Below are positions 24,006-32,559 of a stretch of 32,559 nucleotides of DNA, one piece after another. This DNA comes from Deltaproteobacteria bacterium (GTDB taxonomy: Bacteria > Desulfobacterota > Desulfarculia > Adiutricales > Adiutricaceae). Numbering within the stretch: position 1 is the stretch's first letter; each line of letters starts with the position of its first letter. The notes under the pieces were generated by a model. The model searched no databases and had not been told where the DNA came from. It saw only the letters and a list, made by a program, of their open reading frames with translations. Location: contig JAITII010000063.1 in the NCBI GenBank assembly GCA_031279515.1, forward strand, positions 1 to 32,559. Reading direction: 5' to 3'. Both the position numbers and the translations under genes were made by a program.

Positions 24006-25382
24006 TTACATGATGGCCGAGGATGCGGTTCCCAAAAGGAGTTTCAAATCATCGTCGGTGAACCAGAAGCCCACCCCAATAAAGGGTGACGCCCTGTGCA
24101 AATCTGAGATGAAGTCGTCGTAACCAGCTGAAATATATAGAAATTTCCAAAATTTATAGGTAGCTTGCACCCTTAGGTGAGGATTGTGGTCAAAGTCCCC
24201 GCTAAATGCTTCAAAGGTTAACATTAGATCGTCGTCTAAGAGGAGATAGTCCACCCCTATGCCGCCTCCGGACTCGATGATGCCACCCCGGATGACAAAA
24301 TCATAGAACCTCTGGGCTATCTGGGCATTTATCTTCAGCTTAGAGCGATTGCGGCTTTCAACTACTGAATGGGTGGCCCCGGTGGCTATATCTACGCGCT
24401 CGTAGCTCCCGAAATAGTCCGCTGTCACGCCCAAGAGATAGTAGCGGTCCGGGGAGGTGAAGATCTTAATCCCAGCACCTCCCTTGACAAAGTTAAAGCG
24501 GGTCATAAAGTCGGCCCTAAAATCTAAGGTCACAACAATATTGTCACCTTCTGACAGGTACTCCTGTACACCGCTTAAGACCTCATCTATCCTATCCACA
24601 GTGGTGTCGTCGTATACCAGCTTTCCTATGGTACCCTCTCCGCTATTTATCTGCGTTGCTATACCCCTTAGGTCCGCTATAGAGCTCCTCAAATCCCGCA
24701 TCAGGCCGTCGTCATTAATGAGTTGACCTAAGGTGCCCTCTCCGTCTTCCAGTTTGGTGGTGATGGCCTCCAGGTTGGAAGTTATGCGCTGTAAGCTGTC
24801 CAAGGTCTCTGCAAAGCCAGGGCCCTTGTCTTTCACCAGCTGAGAAAGGTTGGAGGACAGCTCCTCTACATTGTGAAGGGCCTTTCTCAGGTCCTCCCCG
24901 CCTCCGGTGTCGGCTATGGACCCTGTGATAACTTTTAGGTCATCGGCCACAGATGAGAGCTTTTGCAAAAGCTCTCCCATGTCTTCCGAGGACATGGTGC
25001 TCTGGATACTGTCTCCGGTATGGAGGGCCGCCCCCTCGGCTTGACCTGGGACCAACTCCACGTACTTATCCCCCAAGATGCCCTGGGCCTTGATGATGGC
25101 CTGGGTATCAGCCGGCAAGCTCACCCCGTTTAAGATAAACATGGTGACTAGGGCCTTGTCCTCCTGTAAGGTGATGGAACCCACCCTACCAACGCTGATA
25201 CCGGCTATCTCCACCGTGACCCCGGTCTTAAGGCCGCTCACCTGGTCAAATACTGCAGTCAACTGGTAGAACCCGGTGTCATAGTTTTTAAATCCCCCTA
25301 GACGCAGGGCCATCCAAGCCAATACTGCTAGCCCCGCCAGGACAAAGAGGCCAACTTTTATTTCTGTGGAACTTTTATACAT
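24006..25382 (-). CDS. mlaD: MlaD-type MCE protein with long helix and beta-rich C-terminal domain
   Basis: A 458-residue component of a phospholipid-transport system between inner and outer membranes. The N-terminal membrane anchor is about 9-28. The MCE domain is about 38-117 (AVFDQVSGLKTGVTVEIAGI, GILGDKYVEL). Residues 130-290 are helical, with repeated short G-E-G-T-L/I-G-x-L turns. Residues about 295-458 are rich in alternating beta strands with aromatic residues (DFRADFMTRFNF, YYLLGVTADYFGSYERVD, YKFWKFLYISAGYD). E. coli MlaD is about 180 residues, so the last 170-270 residues are extra. The layout matches MlaD proteins such as that of Veillonella that end in an outer-membrane barrel. 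It follows mlaF by 119 bases. Confidence 0.9.
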   Translation of the reverse strand: MYKSSTEIKVGLFVLAGLAVLAWMALRLGGFKNYDTGFYQLTAVFDQVSGLKTGVTVEIAGISVGRVGSITLQEDKALVTMFILNGVSLPADTQAIIKAQGILGDKYVELVPGQAEGAALHTGDSIQSTMSSEDMGELLQKLSSVADDLKVITGSIADTGGGEDLRKALHNVEELSSNLSQLVKDKGPGFAETLDSLQRITSNLEAITTKLEDGEGTLGQLINDDGLMRDLRSSIADLRGIATQINSGEGTIGKLVYDDTTVDRIDEVLSGVQEYLSEGDNIVVTLDFRADFMTRFNFVKGGAGIKIFTSPDRYYLLGVTADYFGSYERVDIATGATHSVVESRNRSKLKINAQIAQRFYDFVIRGGIIESGGGIGVDYLLLDDDLMLTFEAFSGDFDHNPHLRVQATYKFWKFLYISAGYDDFISDLHRASPFIGVGFWFTDDDLKLLLGTASSAIM

Positions 25383-25501
25383 TTTCCACCGCTTCTCTTT
25401 AGATTTTTTAGATACCCGTCAAATTCTTTAAGATAAATACTTACCCTATTTAACAATAAATTTATCTACCCTTGAATGTCAAAAGGAATAGGGATGATTT
25501 C

Positions 25502-26254
25502 CTAAATAGCCTTATTTGAATCTTCTCCAAAAATAAATTCCTTTACTACCTCGTCTTTTGAGATCTTAAAATCCTCGGGGCTCCCGGACAAAAAGACCCG
25601 GCCGTCATGTATTAGATTAATCTTGTGGGCTATTGTCAGGGTAGCTGCGATATCGTGGCTTACCACCACAATGGTTGCCCCGGTGCGCTTCCCCACCTCA
25701 GTTATAAGCTCGTCCACCACCCCTGATAAAAGGGGGTCCAGGCCTGTAGTGGGCTCATCAAAGAAGAGGACCTGGGGCTCTAAAATGAGGGCCCTAGCTA
25801 TGGCCACCCTTTTTTTCTCCCCCTGGGAGAGCTCTCCTACACTTCTTGTAAAACTCCCTTCCAGGCCCAAGTCCTTTAAAAGCTCGGAGGCTTTTTCTTT
25901 AATGTCTTTAGCTTTCATGGTTCTATGGTACCAGGCGGGAAAGGAGACGTTTTCTCCAACAGAGAGGGAATCAAAGAGGGCCCCCTCCTGGAAGAGAAGA
26001 CCCATGTGGATTCTTAGCTCAAAGAGCTCTTTTTTATTGGCCCTGAAAATAGAGAAGAGGTCGTAGAAGATATCTCCGGAATCCGGAGTCATAAGGGCCG
26101 TCAAATGCTTTAAAAGTACGCTTTTACCGCCTCCTGAGCGGCCAATGATAAAGTTAATCTTCCCTGAATCCAAGGTAAGATTTACCCCCTTTAGGACCAT
26201 TTGCTCTCCAAAGGACTTCTTTAGGTCCTTAACCACTATGGTGGGGGCAGGCAT
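25502..26254 (-). CDS. mlaF: Phospholipid ABC transporter ATPase MlaF
   Basis: A 250-residue cytoplasmic ATPase that powers MlaE. Walker A is GRSGGGKS (38-45), the Q loop is LLFQEGALFDSL (86-97, with the GALFDS block typical of MlaF), the ABC signature is LSQGE (142-146), Walker B with catalytic Glu is LFFDEP (163-168), and the switch His is H200. Its ATG lies two bases after the mlaE stop and lacks a separate ribosome site, so translation is coupled to mlaE. Confidence 0.95.
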   Translation of the reverse strand: MPAPTIVVKDLKKSFGEQMVLKGVNLTLDSGKINFIIGRSGGGKSVLLKHLTALMTPDSGDIFYDLFSIFRANKKELFELRIHMGLLFQEGALFDSLSVGENVSFPAWYHRTMKAKDIKEKASELLKDLGLEGSFTRSVGELSQGEKKRVAIARALILEPQVLFFDEPTTGLDPLLSGVVDELITEVGKRTGATIVVVSHDIAATLTIAHKINLIHDGRVFLSGSPEDFKISKDEVVKEFIFGEDSNKAI

Positions 26255-26256
26255 CT

Positions 26257-27039
26257 TTAAAACATATAGGCGGTCATAACAAAATCGCCCACCAAAATAG
26301 CCACATAACTTACCACCACAGCCCCTGTGGTTGCTTTTCCCACCCCTTCGGCCCCTCCCTTACAAAAAAAACCAGCATAGCAGCCCACACTAGTTAAGAT
26401 AAAGCCAAAGACCCCGGACTTGATGAGTCCAACAAAGATATCGTCCATCACCAGCATGTCTTGTATGCGCCCAGCAAATTGCCCGGGATCCAAGCCCTTG
26501 GCCATGGCCACAAAGTAGCCGCCTACCACACCCACGGCATCGGAGATGGTGGTTAAGATGGGGAGCATGACTATCCCGGCTATGATCCTGGGGCTTATGA
26601 GAAATTTCACAGGATCTGCTGCCATGACCGTCAAGGCATCTATCTGTTCAGTGACCTTCATGGCCCCTAGTTCAGCGGCCATGGCACTTCCAACCCTCCC
26701 GGTTACCATGAGGGCAGTCAAAACAGGACCCAGTTCCCTGGTCATGGCCATGGCCACAGTGGGTCCCACCATGCTTTCAGCAGAAAACATACGAAAACCA
26801 TATATTATCTGTAAGGTAAAGACACCTCCTGTAAATAAGCCCGTTAGAATAACCACCATGAGAGAATCAACGCCCACCAGCTCCATCTGCCGAAAATAAG
26901 AGCGCACTCTCCAGGGAGGAACAACACAAAAGATCAGGGCCCTAAAAGACAGTATACTGTAGCGGCCCAGGTGAGATACAACATCTAAAGCTACGCGGCC
27001 TATAAATTGTATTGCGGATGTAATAAAAGATAAGGACAA
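26257..27039 (-). CDS. mlaE: Phospholipid ABC transporter permease MlaE
   Basis: A 260-residue inner-membrane permease of the MlaE/Yrb family, partner of MlaF and MlaD. An amphipathic N-terminal helix is followed by about five membrane spans; the conserved block ELGPVLTALMVTGRVGSAMA near 105-124 and the EQIDAL motif (131-136) identify the family. The best start is a TTG at 27039 with GAGGG four to five bases ahead; no ATG lies near the correct N-terminus. It is the first gene of the mlaE-mlaF-mlaD operon. Confidence 0.93.
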   Translation of the reverse strand: MSLSFITSAIQFIGRVALDVVSHLGRYSILSFRALIFCVVPPWRVRSYFRQMELVGVDSLMVVILTGLFTGGVFTLQIIYGFRMFSAESMVGPTVAMAMTRELGPVLTALMVTGRVGSAMAAELGAMKVTEQIDALTVMAADPVKFLISPRIIAGIVMLPILTTISDAVGVVGGYFVAMAKGLDPGQFAGRIQDMLVMDDIFVGLIKSGVFGFILTSVGCYAGFFCKGGAEGVGKATTGAVVVSYVAILVGDFVMTAYMF

Positions 27040-27698
27040 ATAGCCCTCGCAGCACTCTAAGATGGGGCAAAGCCAGAAAAAGCTAAAAAATGTCCTTTTG
27101 GATACAATAAAAGATAATTTCCCAAGATATATGAAAATTTTCTTTCTATCTGCGTTATATTGTACCTTTTTCTTACATAAAAAATAAGGATATTAAGTAT
27201 TTTTCTACTTTTATTGCCCCTTTAAAAAAACTAATCCACAAAATATTAGCCCAAAAGCGGTATTCATTCAAGCTGTAGGGCGCCTTTTTTACCCCTAGGC
27301 AATGCCCCTTAGTTAGCCAGGCTAGCGGACTCGCGGTTGTTTTCAAGGCTAAGAAGACATATAATAGTAAATGGAAAATTATGCATAATACCTCTAATAT
27401 GCAAATATTTTAACCAATATGTCCCTATCTTATCTGGGCATTCATTAAATTAGCTGCCGCTTAGCCCCCCAAATCCATAGGGTCCATCTTTATTTTGAGG
27501 GGATTAAAAAATCGGCTTAATATCTATTCCACTAGCTTTAATAGAGGCCTAAAGCCCTAGCAAGGGCCAGGCCCTAATAGAGGTTCAAACTTTAACTTAA
27601 GGCCTAAGCTTTAGCTTAAGGCTTTTCCAGCTTGTCCATTCTAGCTAAAAATAGGGCTTTTTGGCCTTTAATTTAGCGCTAAATCTTTGAGGGTCCCC
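27040..27698. other. Spacer between divergent mlaE and sigma-54 activator genes
   Basis: About 650 bases with no gene seen. Two dyads are visible: AGGGCC-A-GGCCCT (27563-27575) and CCTAAGCT/AGCTTAAGG (27603-27621, with a bulge). Either could be an operator or a hairpin in the activator leader. GAGGG at 27689-27693 is the ribosome site of the next gene. Confidence 0.45.
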
Positions 27699-29399
27699 AT
27701 GGGACAGGTGCTCCTGGCGGTAAAAAACAATAAACTGGCCCAGACTTTAGTCGACGCCTGCCACGATCGAGGCTTTACGGCTGAAAGGACCAAAAGCCTA
27801 GAGGAGGCGGAGTCTGCCTTGAAAAAGGGGCCCTTTAGTGCCCTTATTGTGAACTTAGACGACCTGGAGACCAAGAGCGATAAAAAGATCCTAGCCAGGG
27901 TGGAATCTTTGGATACCACCCCCATCTTGGGGATGGCAGCTGGCTATGACCTTAAAATGGTAACTAACCTTTTTAGGGCAGGGCTCTCGGATTTTTTAAG
28001 CCTCCCTCCGGATCCTTTGGAGATGAACCAGGCCCTTACCAATATCTTGGGAACCCCGGCGGATACTGAAATTCAGGACAAGATCAAGGCACCTGATAAT
28101 CCGCCAGTGCAGACCAAAGAAGCCCTTGGCCCCTCTGAACCTATACCTAAAGATGAGGATAGCTCCAAGGGAAGGGCCATCATAGGCCAGAGCCCAGAGC
28201 TAAAAAAACTCTTCCGGGTGATAGAAAAGGTGGCTAAAAGTGACTCCACTGTCATGGTCCATGGGGAGACAGGTACAGGCAAAGAGCTCATAGCCAGGGC
28301 CATTCACCTGGCCTCTCCCAGGAGAGACAGACCCATGGTGCCTGTAAACTGCGGGGCTATCCCAGAGGAACTCTTGGAAACGGAACTCTTTGGCCATGAA
28401 AAAGGGGCCTTTACAGGTGCCATTAAAGACCGCATAGGACGCTTTGAAATGGCAAATGGGGGCACAATCTTTTTAGACGAGATAGGTGACATGAGCCCCA
28501 AGCTCCAGGTTAAGCTCTTAAGGGTCCTCCAGGAACACGAGTTCGAAAGAGTAGGTGGTGACAGGGTCATAAGCGTGGATATCCGGGTCATCACAGCTAC
28601 CCACGTGGATCTAGCTAAAGCCATTTCCGAAGGTAAGTTTCGTGAAGACCTTTACTATCGTTTAAATGTAATACCCGTCTCTGTGCCTGCCTTACGGGAA
28701 CGCTCCGAAGATATACCCCTTTTGGTGGAATACTTCTTAAAGAGGTTAAGAAAAACAAAAGGTGTCAATATCACCAAGGTAGCCCCTGAGGCCCTACAAG
28801 TTTTGGTATCCTATAGCTGGCCAGGCAATATCAGGGAACTGGAAAACCTGATGGAGCGCATGGTCATCTTGGCGGAAGGGGATACTATAACCCTAGAGGA
28901 TCTGCCCGCAAGGCTAACAAATCTCAAGGGCCCCTCTGAAAATGACAAAAATATACCCCTGGTACAGAGCTTTTTAGAAAGAGTGGGCCGGCCCCTTTCC
29001 CCAGAGCCAGAGGATAATTTGGGCACGGATCCTGCAGCTAAAATAGAAGATACCCACAGCTCTTCCGCACCTAGTGCTAAAGAAAGGGAAGATAAGAGAG
29101 AAAAGATAGAAGCTTTAGCTACTCCTTTAAACCCAGAAGCCTTAAATGAAGTGGAGACTCACCCTGGACCAGATAATCCTCCTCTGGAAAAAGGAGAGTT
29201 AGATCCTAAGATATTGGGGCTCATGGCCCCAATTACGGATTTCCCCGAAGAGGGTATTAATCTAAACGCTCTGGTTAAGGAATACGAGACCCTGGTCATA
29301 GATGCGGCCTTAAACAAGGCAGGCGGCTATAAAAATGCGGCTGCTAAGCTTTTAAATATCAACCGCACTACACTTCAGGAAAAACTGAGGAAAAAGTAA
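27699..29399 (+). CDS. Sigma-54-dependent transcriptional activator with degenerate receiver
   Basis: A 566-residue NtrC-family enhancer-binding protein. Residues 3-115 fold like a receiver but the phosphorylation pocket is gone: the acid pair is replaced (V8-K9), the acceptor Asp by N52, the Thr by A80 and the Lys by L102. The AAA+ domain (about 160-400) has Walker A GETGTGKE (189-196), the sigma-54-contacting GAFTGA (about 237), Walker B FLDEIG and the arginine-finger region. Residues 405-515 are an acidic, proline-rich, poorly conserved linker, longer than usual. A Fis-type helix-turn-helix (about 525-566) ends it. Start: GAGGG five bases ahead of ATG 27699 beats the upstream TTG. It precedes the TPR gene by 112 bases. 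Confidence 0.93.
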   Translation: MGQVLLAVKNNKLAQTLVDACHDRGFTAERTKSLEEAESALKKGPFSALIVNLDDLETKSDKKILARVESLDTTPILGMAAGYDLKMVTNLFRAGLSDFLSLPPDPLEMNQALTNILGTPADTEIQDKIKAPDNPPVQTKEALGPSEPIPKDEDSSKGRAIIGQSPELKKLFRVIEKVAKSDSTVMVHGETGTGKELIARAIHLASPRRDRPMVPVNCGAIPEELLETELFGHEKGAFTGAIKDRIGRFEMANGGTIFLDEIGDMSPKLQVKLLRVLQEHEFERVGGDRVISVDIRVITATHVDLAKAISEGKFREDLYYRLNVIPVSVPALRERSEDIPLLVEYFLKRLRKTKGVNITKVAPEALQVLVSYSWPGNIRELENLMERMVILAEGDTITLEDLPARLTNLKGPSENDKNIPLVQSFLERVGRPLSPEPEDNLGTDPAAKIEDTHSSSAPSAKEREDKREKIEALATPLNPEALNEVETHPGPDNPPLEKGELDPKILGLMAPITDFPEEGINLNALVKEYETLVIDAALNKAGGYKNAAAKLLNINRTTLQEKLRKK

Positions 29400-29511
29400 T
29401 TTTTCCCTTAAGTCAAACAACATGGCTTACTTCCTAAGCTCATAAGTTTTGTGTCATCTCCCCTTTCAGCCGATATAACAAGGGGGTACATAAACTCGAA
29501 AGGAGATGCGC

Positions 29512-32500
29512 ATGTTCCAACTTTCCCACATATATAAGTCCATAAGGGAACACTATGTGCTAAGTTGGCTCTTTGCGTGTCTTATCCTTTGTCTTCCCTC
29601 CTTGGCTTATGGCCAGGCTGTACCCACCTTACAAGCGGTCTCTTTGGGGCAATCGGACGAATATTCCCGTCTGGTCTTTACCTTTAACAGACAATTAAAT
29701 GACGTCATAGTCAAAAGGGACGACGTTAATTCCCTACGCATAGATTTTGGCCAGGCTGTTATTGAAAAAGAGCCAAGCCTTCCTTACGACGATCTGGTGA
29801 CCAATGTCAGCTTAACTACCGATAACCAACGCTTAGTGGCACATGTTACTTTGGGCACCAACCATTTCGACAGCCGAGATTTTTTATCCAGGGATAAGTT
29901 TTCCCTCATTGTGGATTTTAAAAGGTCACAAGATTCTGGGGACTTGACGGGACAAACCCACGAAGACCCGGAAGCTATTATGCCCTCCAAAAATAGGGAT
30001 AAGATTAAAATCTCTCCCCCTAATTTAGATGAGGCCATAAGAGCCATGTCCATCTACCAGGAACCCAGGGCCTTGGCCCGTACCCCTGAGCGGATGGGTA
30101 CGGATGTATTGGATCTGGCTATGGCTGGAAGGGTAGAGGATGCAATTAATCACTTTAAGAATTTCCAGGAACTTTACCCCAATCATAGCTACATAGAACC
30201 CTTGTCTTTCATCCTAGGTGACCTTTACATGGCCTTAGGCCTTCAAGAGCACTTCCAGGACGCCTTAGATGCTTGGAATCAGGCCATCAACACCTATCCC
30301 ACCAATCCCCAGGTAGCCAGGGCCAGCCTGATGATGGGGGAAGCCTCTAGACTTCAGGAATATTTAACTGAAGCCAATGGCTACTTCAAGCTAACAGCTG
30401 AGAACTATCCAGATTCCGAATGGGCCCCCTTGGCCACCCTAAGGGCAGCGGACGTGGAATTGACCATGGGCCTAAATGAAGAAGCCAGGGCCACAGTTAC
30501 CCCTTTAATGGAAAAGAGCCCTCCCACTCCCTATAACCTTTTGGCCTCTCTGCGCTACGCCATGGCGGACTACCAAGATACCTTACACAGCCAAGCCTCC
30601 CAGAGGTTTAGGGACGCTTTGGACAGGGACCCGGAGGTCTATGAGCTCTATCCTGAGATGCTCTATGCCTTAGGGGATAGCTATTCCTATTTAAATAGAC
30701 CCGATTTGACAGTGCTCTTTTTAGAGCACGCCTTAAATCTTATTCCAAGTCACCCAAAGACCGATGTAATGCTGGCGCGCATTGGAAATGCGCTCCAGGC
30801 CTTAGGTAAGCCTGATGAGGCCATAAGCTATTTCAATATAGCTAAAAACCGCTTCCCAGATAAAGATGGTGGACTAGTTAGCGAAATAAGACTGGCCGAC
30901 ATGGGAGCCTTAAGTGCCTTTTTTCAAGGTGAACAGGTATTTGACGCCTTGGAATGGGGTACCAGACAGGCCACTGTCAAGATGTATGACAGTATCATCT
31001 CCGGGGCCTCGCCTTCTCCACTATTGCAACTTGCCTATTTGAAAATAGGTCAAGCCCAGGCAGCGGACGGTGAAAATTCTGAGGCTATTAAATGGCTAAG
31101 GCTTTTGGTTACCACCTACCCCAAGGGGGTCCTAATTGATGAGGCTCGTCCCATCTTAAGTAGGGCTGTAGTAAACCAAGCAGAAGAGTTCTTTTCCCTG
31201 GAAAACTACCAGGGGGTAGTCAACCTGAACTTAGATAACAGTTCTTTTCTAGAAGGCCCCGATCGTTTAAGATTCCTTCGCATCTTAGCTCAGTCCTATG
31301 AAAAGCTGGGAAGGGCATCGGATGCCTTTGAAGTATGGCAGACTATAGAAAACGAGTCTCCGGAAAGGCGCTTAGCTGACCAAAAGCAGCTAATAGTTGC
31401 TGCCATTGCCGCAGATAATCCCCAGAGCGCCTTTGACCAAATAAAGATAACTGCCAGAGAATTTCCTGAGGAAAATGATTGGCTCTATGACAGACTCAAA
31501 GAAACAGTCATGTCTTTTGCTAAACCGCAAAATTCCGATGCTGTGCAAAATCTTTTGGCCTTTATAGCCGACCCGGTCATAAGCCCATTGGAGGAACTTA
31601 CCCAGCTTGCCCTCTCTGAGGCCATAGCCATAGAGGTAAAAAATAATAATCTGGACGCAGCCTCCGCCCTCATGGACGACTATATGGACCGCTATCCAGA
31701 TGACGAACTCTCCCCTGAGTACCTTTTGACCCAGGCTAAGATAGATAAGCGCCTTAGAAGAGTGGACGCCTACTGGAATAAGCTCTCTGATTTCCGCGTT
31801 ACCTATCCCGAAGACGAAAGAGTCCCTTCCACCATCATAGAGACCATAGATGATGCCCGCCGTAGGGAACTTTATCCCGATGCCTGGCGCTATGAAGAGC
31901 TCTACCGCCAACGCTTTCCAAGGGATATTTTAGGACGCAATATGCTCCTTGCCAGGGCCGATGAACAGTGGGACAGAGGCTATTTAGACGACTCTTTAAA
32001 TAGCTTTAGGATATTCCAAGAGGAATATCCTAATGACCCCGAGGCCCCGGCTACTTATTTAAATATCTACGATAAGCTTATTGGGGCCGATAAACCCGAT
32101 GAGGCCTTTCCCTTTTTAGCCACCCTAAGGGCCAAATATCCAGAAGATCCCTTGACCAAAGATTCTTATATCAAGGAATATAGAGATGCTATAAAAGTTG
32201 GCCAGCCTGACAGGGCCTTTGCCACATTGGATACCTTTAGGTCTACCTTTCCCCAGGACCCCAGACTTCCAGATCTCATCTTGGAAAAAGCCAAAGATTA
32301 TTTTGCCTTGGGGCGCACGGATGAAGGTTTAGATACCTGGAAAGACTTCATGGCCAGCTGGCCAGGTGACCCTCGCAATGCAGAGCTATTAGTTTTAACG
32401 GCCCGCCAAGAATACAGAGAAGGTAATGTCCCAACTGCCATGGATTACTATAGGGATTATCTAGATAGCTACCCCGCAGACGAACAAAGGCCTCAGGTAT

Positions 32501-32559
32501 TATTAGAGCTAGCCGCCATAGAGGGGGAAGAGGGCTTAAATGAACGGGCCTACAATGAT
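29512..32559 (+). CDS. Large exported AMIN- and TPR-repeat protein (3' end outside window)
   Basis: The frame stays open for 1016 codons to the window edge. A signal peptide occupies about residues 1-34 (hydrophobic VLSWLFACLILCLPSLAYG). Residues about 38-140 resemble an AMIN domain, a beta-rich module that targets peptidoglycan or secretin-linked complexes (YSRLVFTFN, LRIDFGQA, FSLIVDFKR). From about 195 the chain is a long series of TPR-like helix pairs (AINTYPTNPQVARA, LFLEHALNLIPSHPKTD, and DSLNSFRIFQEEYPNDPEAP late in the chain). The periplasm or outer membrane is the likely location. AGGAG at 29501-29505, six bases before this ATG, fixes the start over the ATG at 29506. Function unknown; likely linked to the adjacent activator. 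Confidence 0.85.
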   Translation, partial: MFQLSHIYKSIREHYVLSWLFACLILCLPSLAYGQAVPTLQAVSLGQSDEYSRLVFTFNRQLNDVIVKRDDVNSLRIDFGQAVIEKEPSLPYDDLVTNVSLTTDNQRLVAHVTLGTNHFDSRDFLSRDKFSLIVDFKRSQDSGDLTGQTHEDPEAIMPSKNRDKIKISPPNLDEAIRAMSIYQEPRALARTPERMGTDVLDLAMAGRVEDAINHFKNFQELYPNHSYIEPLSFILGDLYMALGLQEHFQDALDAWNQAINTYPTNPQVARASLMMGEASRLQEYLTEANGYFKLTAENYPDSEWAPLATLRAADVELTMGLNEEARATVTPLMEKSPPTPYNLLASLRYAMADYQDTLHSQASQRFRDALDRDPEVYELYPEMLYALGDSYSYLNRPDLTVLFLEHALNLIPSHPKTDVMLARIGNALQALGKPDEAISYFNIAKNRFPDKDGGLVSEIRLADMGALSAFFQGEQVFDALEWGTRQATVKMYDSIISGASPSPLLQLAYLKIGQAQAADGENSEAIKWLRLLVTTYPKGVLIDEARPILSRAVVNQAEEFFSLENYQGVVNLNLDNSSFLEGPDRLRFLRILAQSYEKLGRASDAFEVWQTIENESPERRLADQKQLIVAAIAADNPQSAFDQIKITAREFPEENDWLYDRLKETVMSFAKPQNSDAVQNLLAFIADPVISPLEELTQLALSEAIAIEVKNNNLDAASALMDDYMDRYPDDELSPEYLLTQAKIDKRLRRVDAYWNKLSDFRVTYPEDERVPSTIIETIDDARRRELYPDAWRYEELYRQRFPRDILGRNMLLARADEQWDRGYLDDSLNSFRIFQEEYPNDPEAPATYLNIYDKLIGADKPDEAFPFLATLRAKYPEDPLTKDSYIKEYRDAIKVGQPDRAFATLDTFRSTFPQDPRLPDLILEKAKDYFALGRTDEGLDTWKDFMASWPGDPRNAELLVLTARQEYREGNVPTAMDYYRDYLDSYPADEQRPQVLLELAAIEGEEGLNERAYND

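Overview
The window looks like a chromosomal segment of a diderm, chemotactic bacterium, most likely of the deltaproteobacterial (Desulfobacterota) type. Evidence for a diderm is a Pal lipoprotein, an MlaEFD lipid-transport operon and lipoprotein/signal-peptide sorting. The MEP isoprenoid pathway (IspH), MetX/MetW methionine synthesis and sigma-54 regulation fit that group. The lineage is inference; no rRNA gene is present. Coding density is only about 78 %, with many AT-rich spacers of 300-900 bases, which may indicate a host-associated or eroding genome.

Layout. 1-1985: the tail of an unknown gene, two diverged copies of a candidate structured RNA, and an IS1595-type transposase with possible inverted ends. 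1986-3806: a coiled-coil orphan with a possible leaderless promoter, then a 930-base spacer with terminator-like hairpins. 3807-5786: a nucleotide-sugar epimerase and a stand-alone pal gene. 6433-13048: a chemotaxis island (CheA; a CheD fused to a CheB-like receiver; a secreted glutaminyl cyclase; a methyl-accepting chemotaxis protein) closed by a 19-bp terminator hairpin. 13123-15647 (minus): an IspH-UbiA fusion overlapping a GT2 glycosyltransferase. 16385-17758: a membrane-anchored coiled-coil, proline-rich protein with 150-bp internal repeats. 18031-20855 (minus): rpmB, then metX-metW, in which MetW carries an N-terminal RRXRR (IscB PLMP-like) domain. 20856-22681: a 113-base homopurine run, a histidine phosphatase and a 70-bp tandem repeat. 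22682-27039 (minus): an HD-GYP response regulator and mlaE-mlaF-mlaD, where MlaD has a long helical middle and a beta-rich C-terminus. 27699-32559: a sigma-54 activator with a dead receiver and a very large AMIN-TPR envelope protein that runs off the window.

The most unusual items are the RRXRR-MetW fusion, the tandem structured RNA (covarying helices and GNRA tetraloops, minus strand), the IspH-UbiA fusion, the CheD-receiver fusion without a methylesterase domain, and the putative trans-envelope MlaD. All family calls are from motif recognition by eye; no database search was run.
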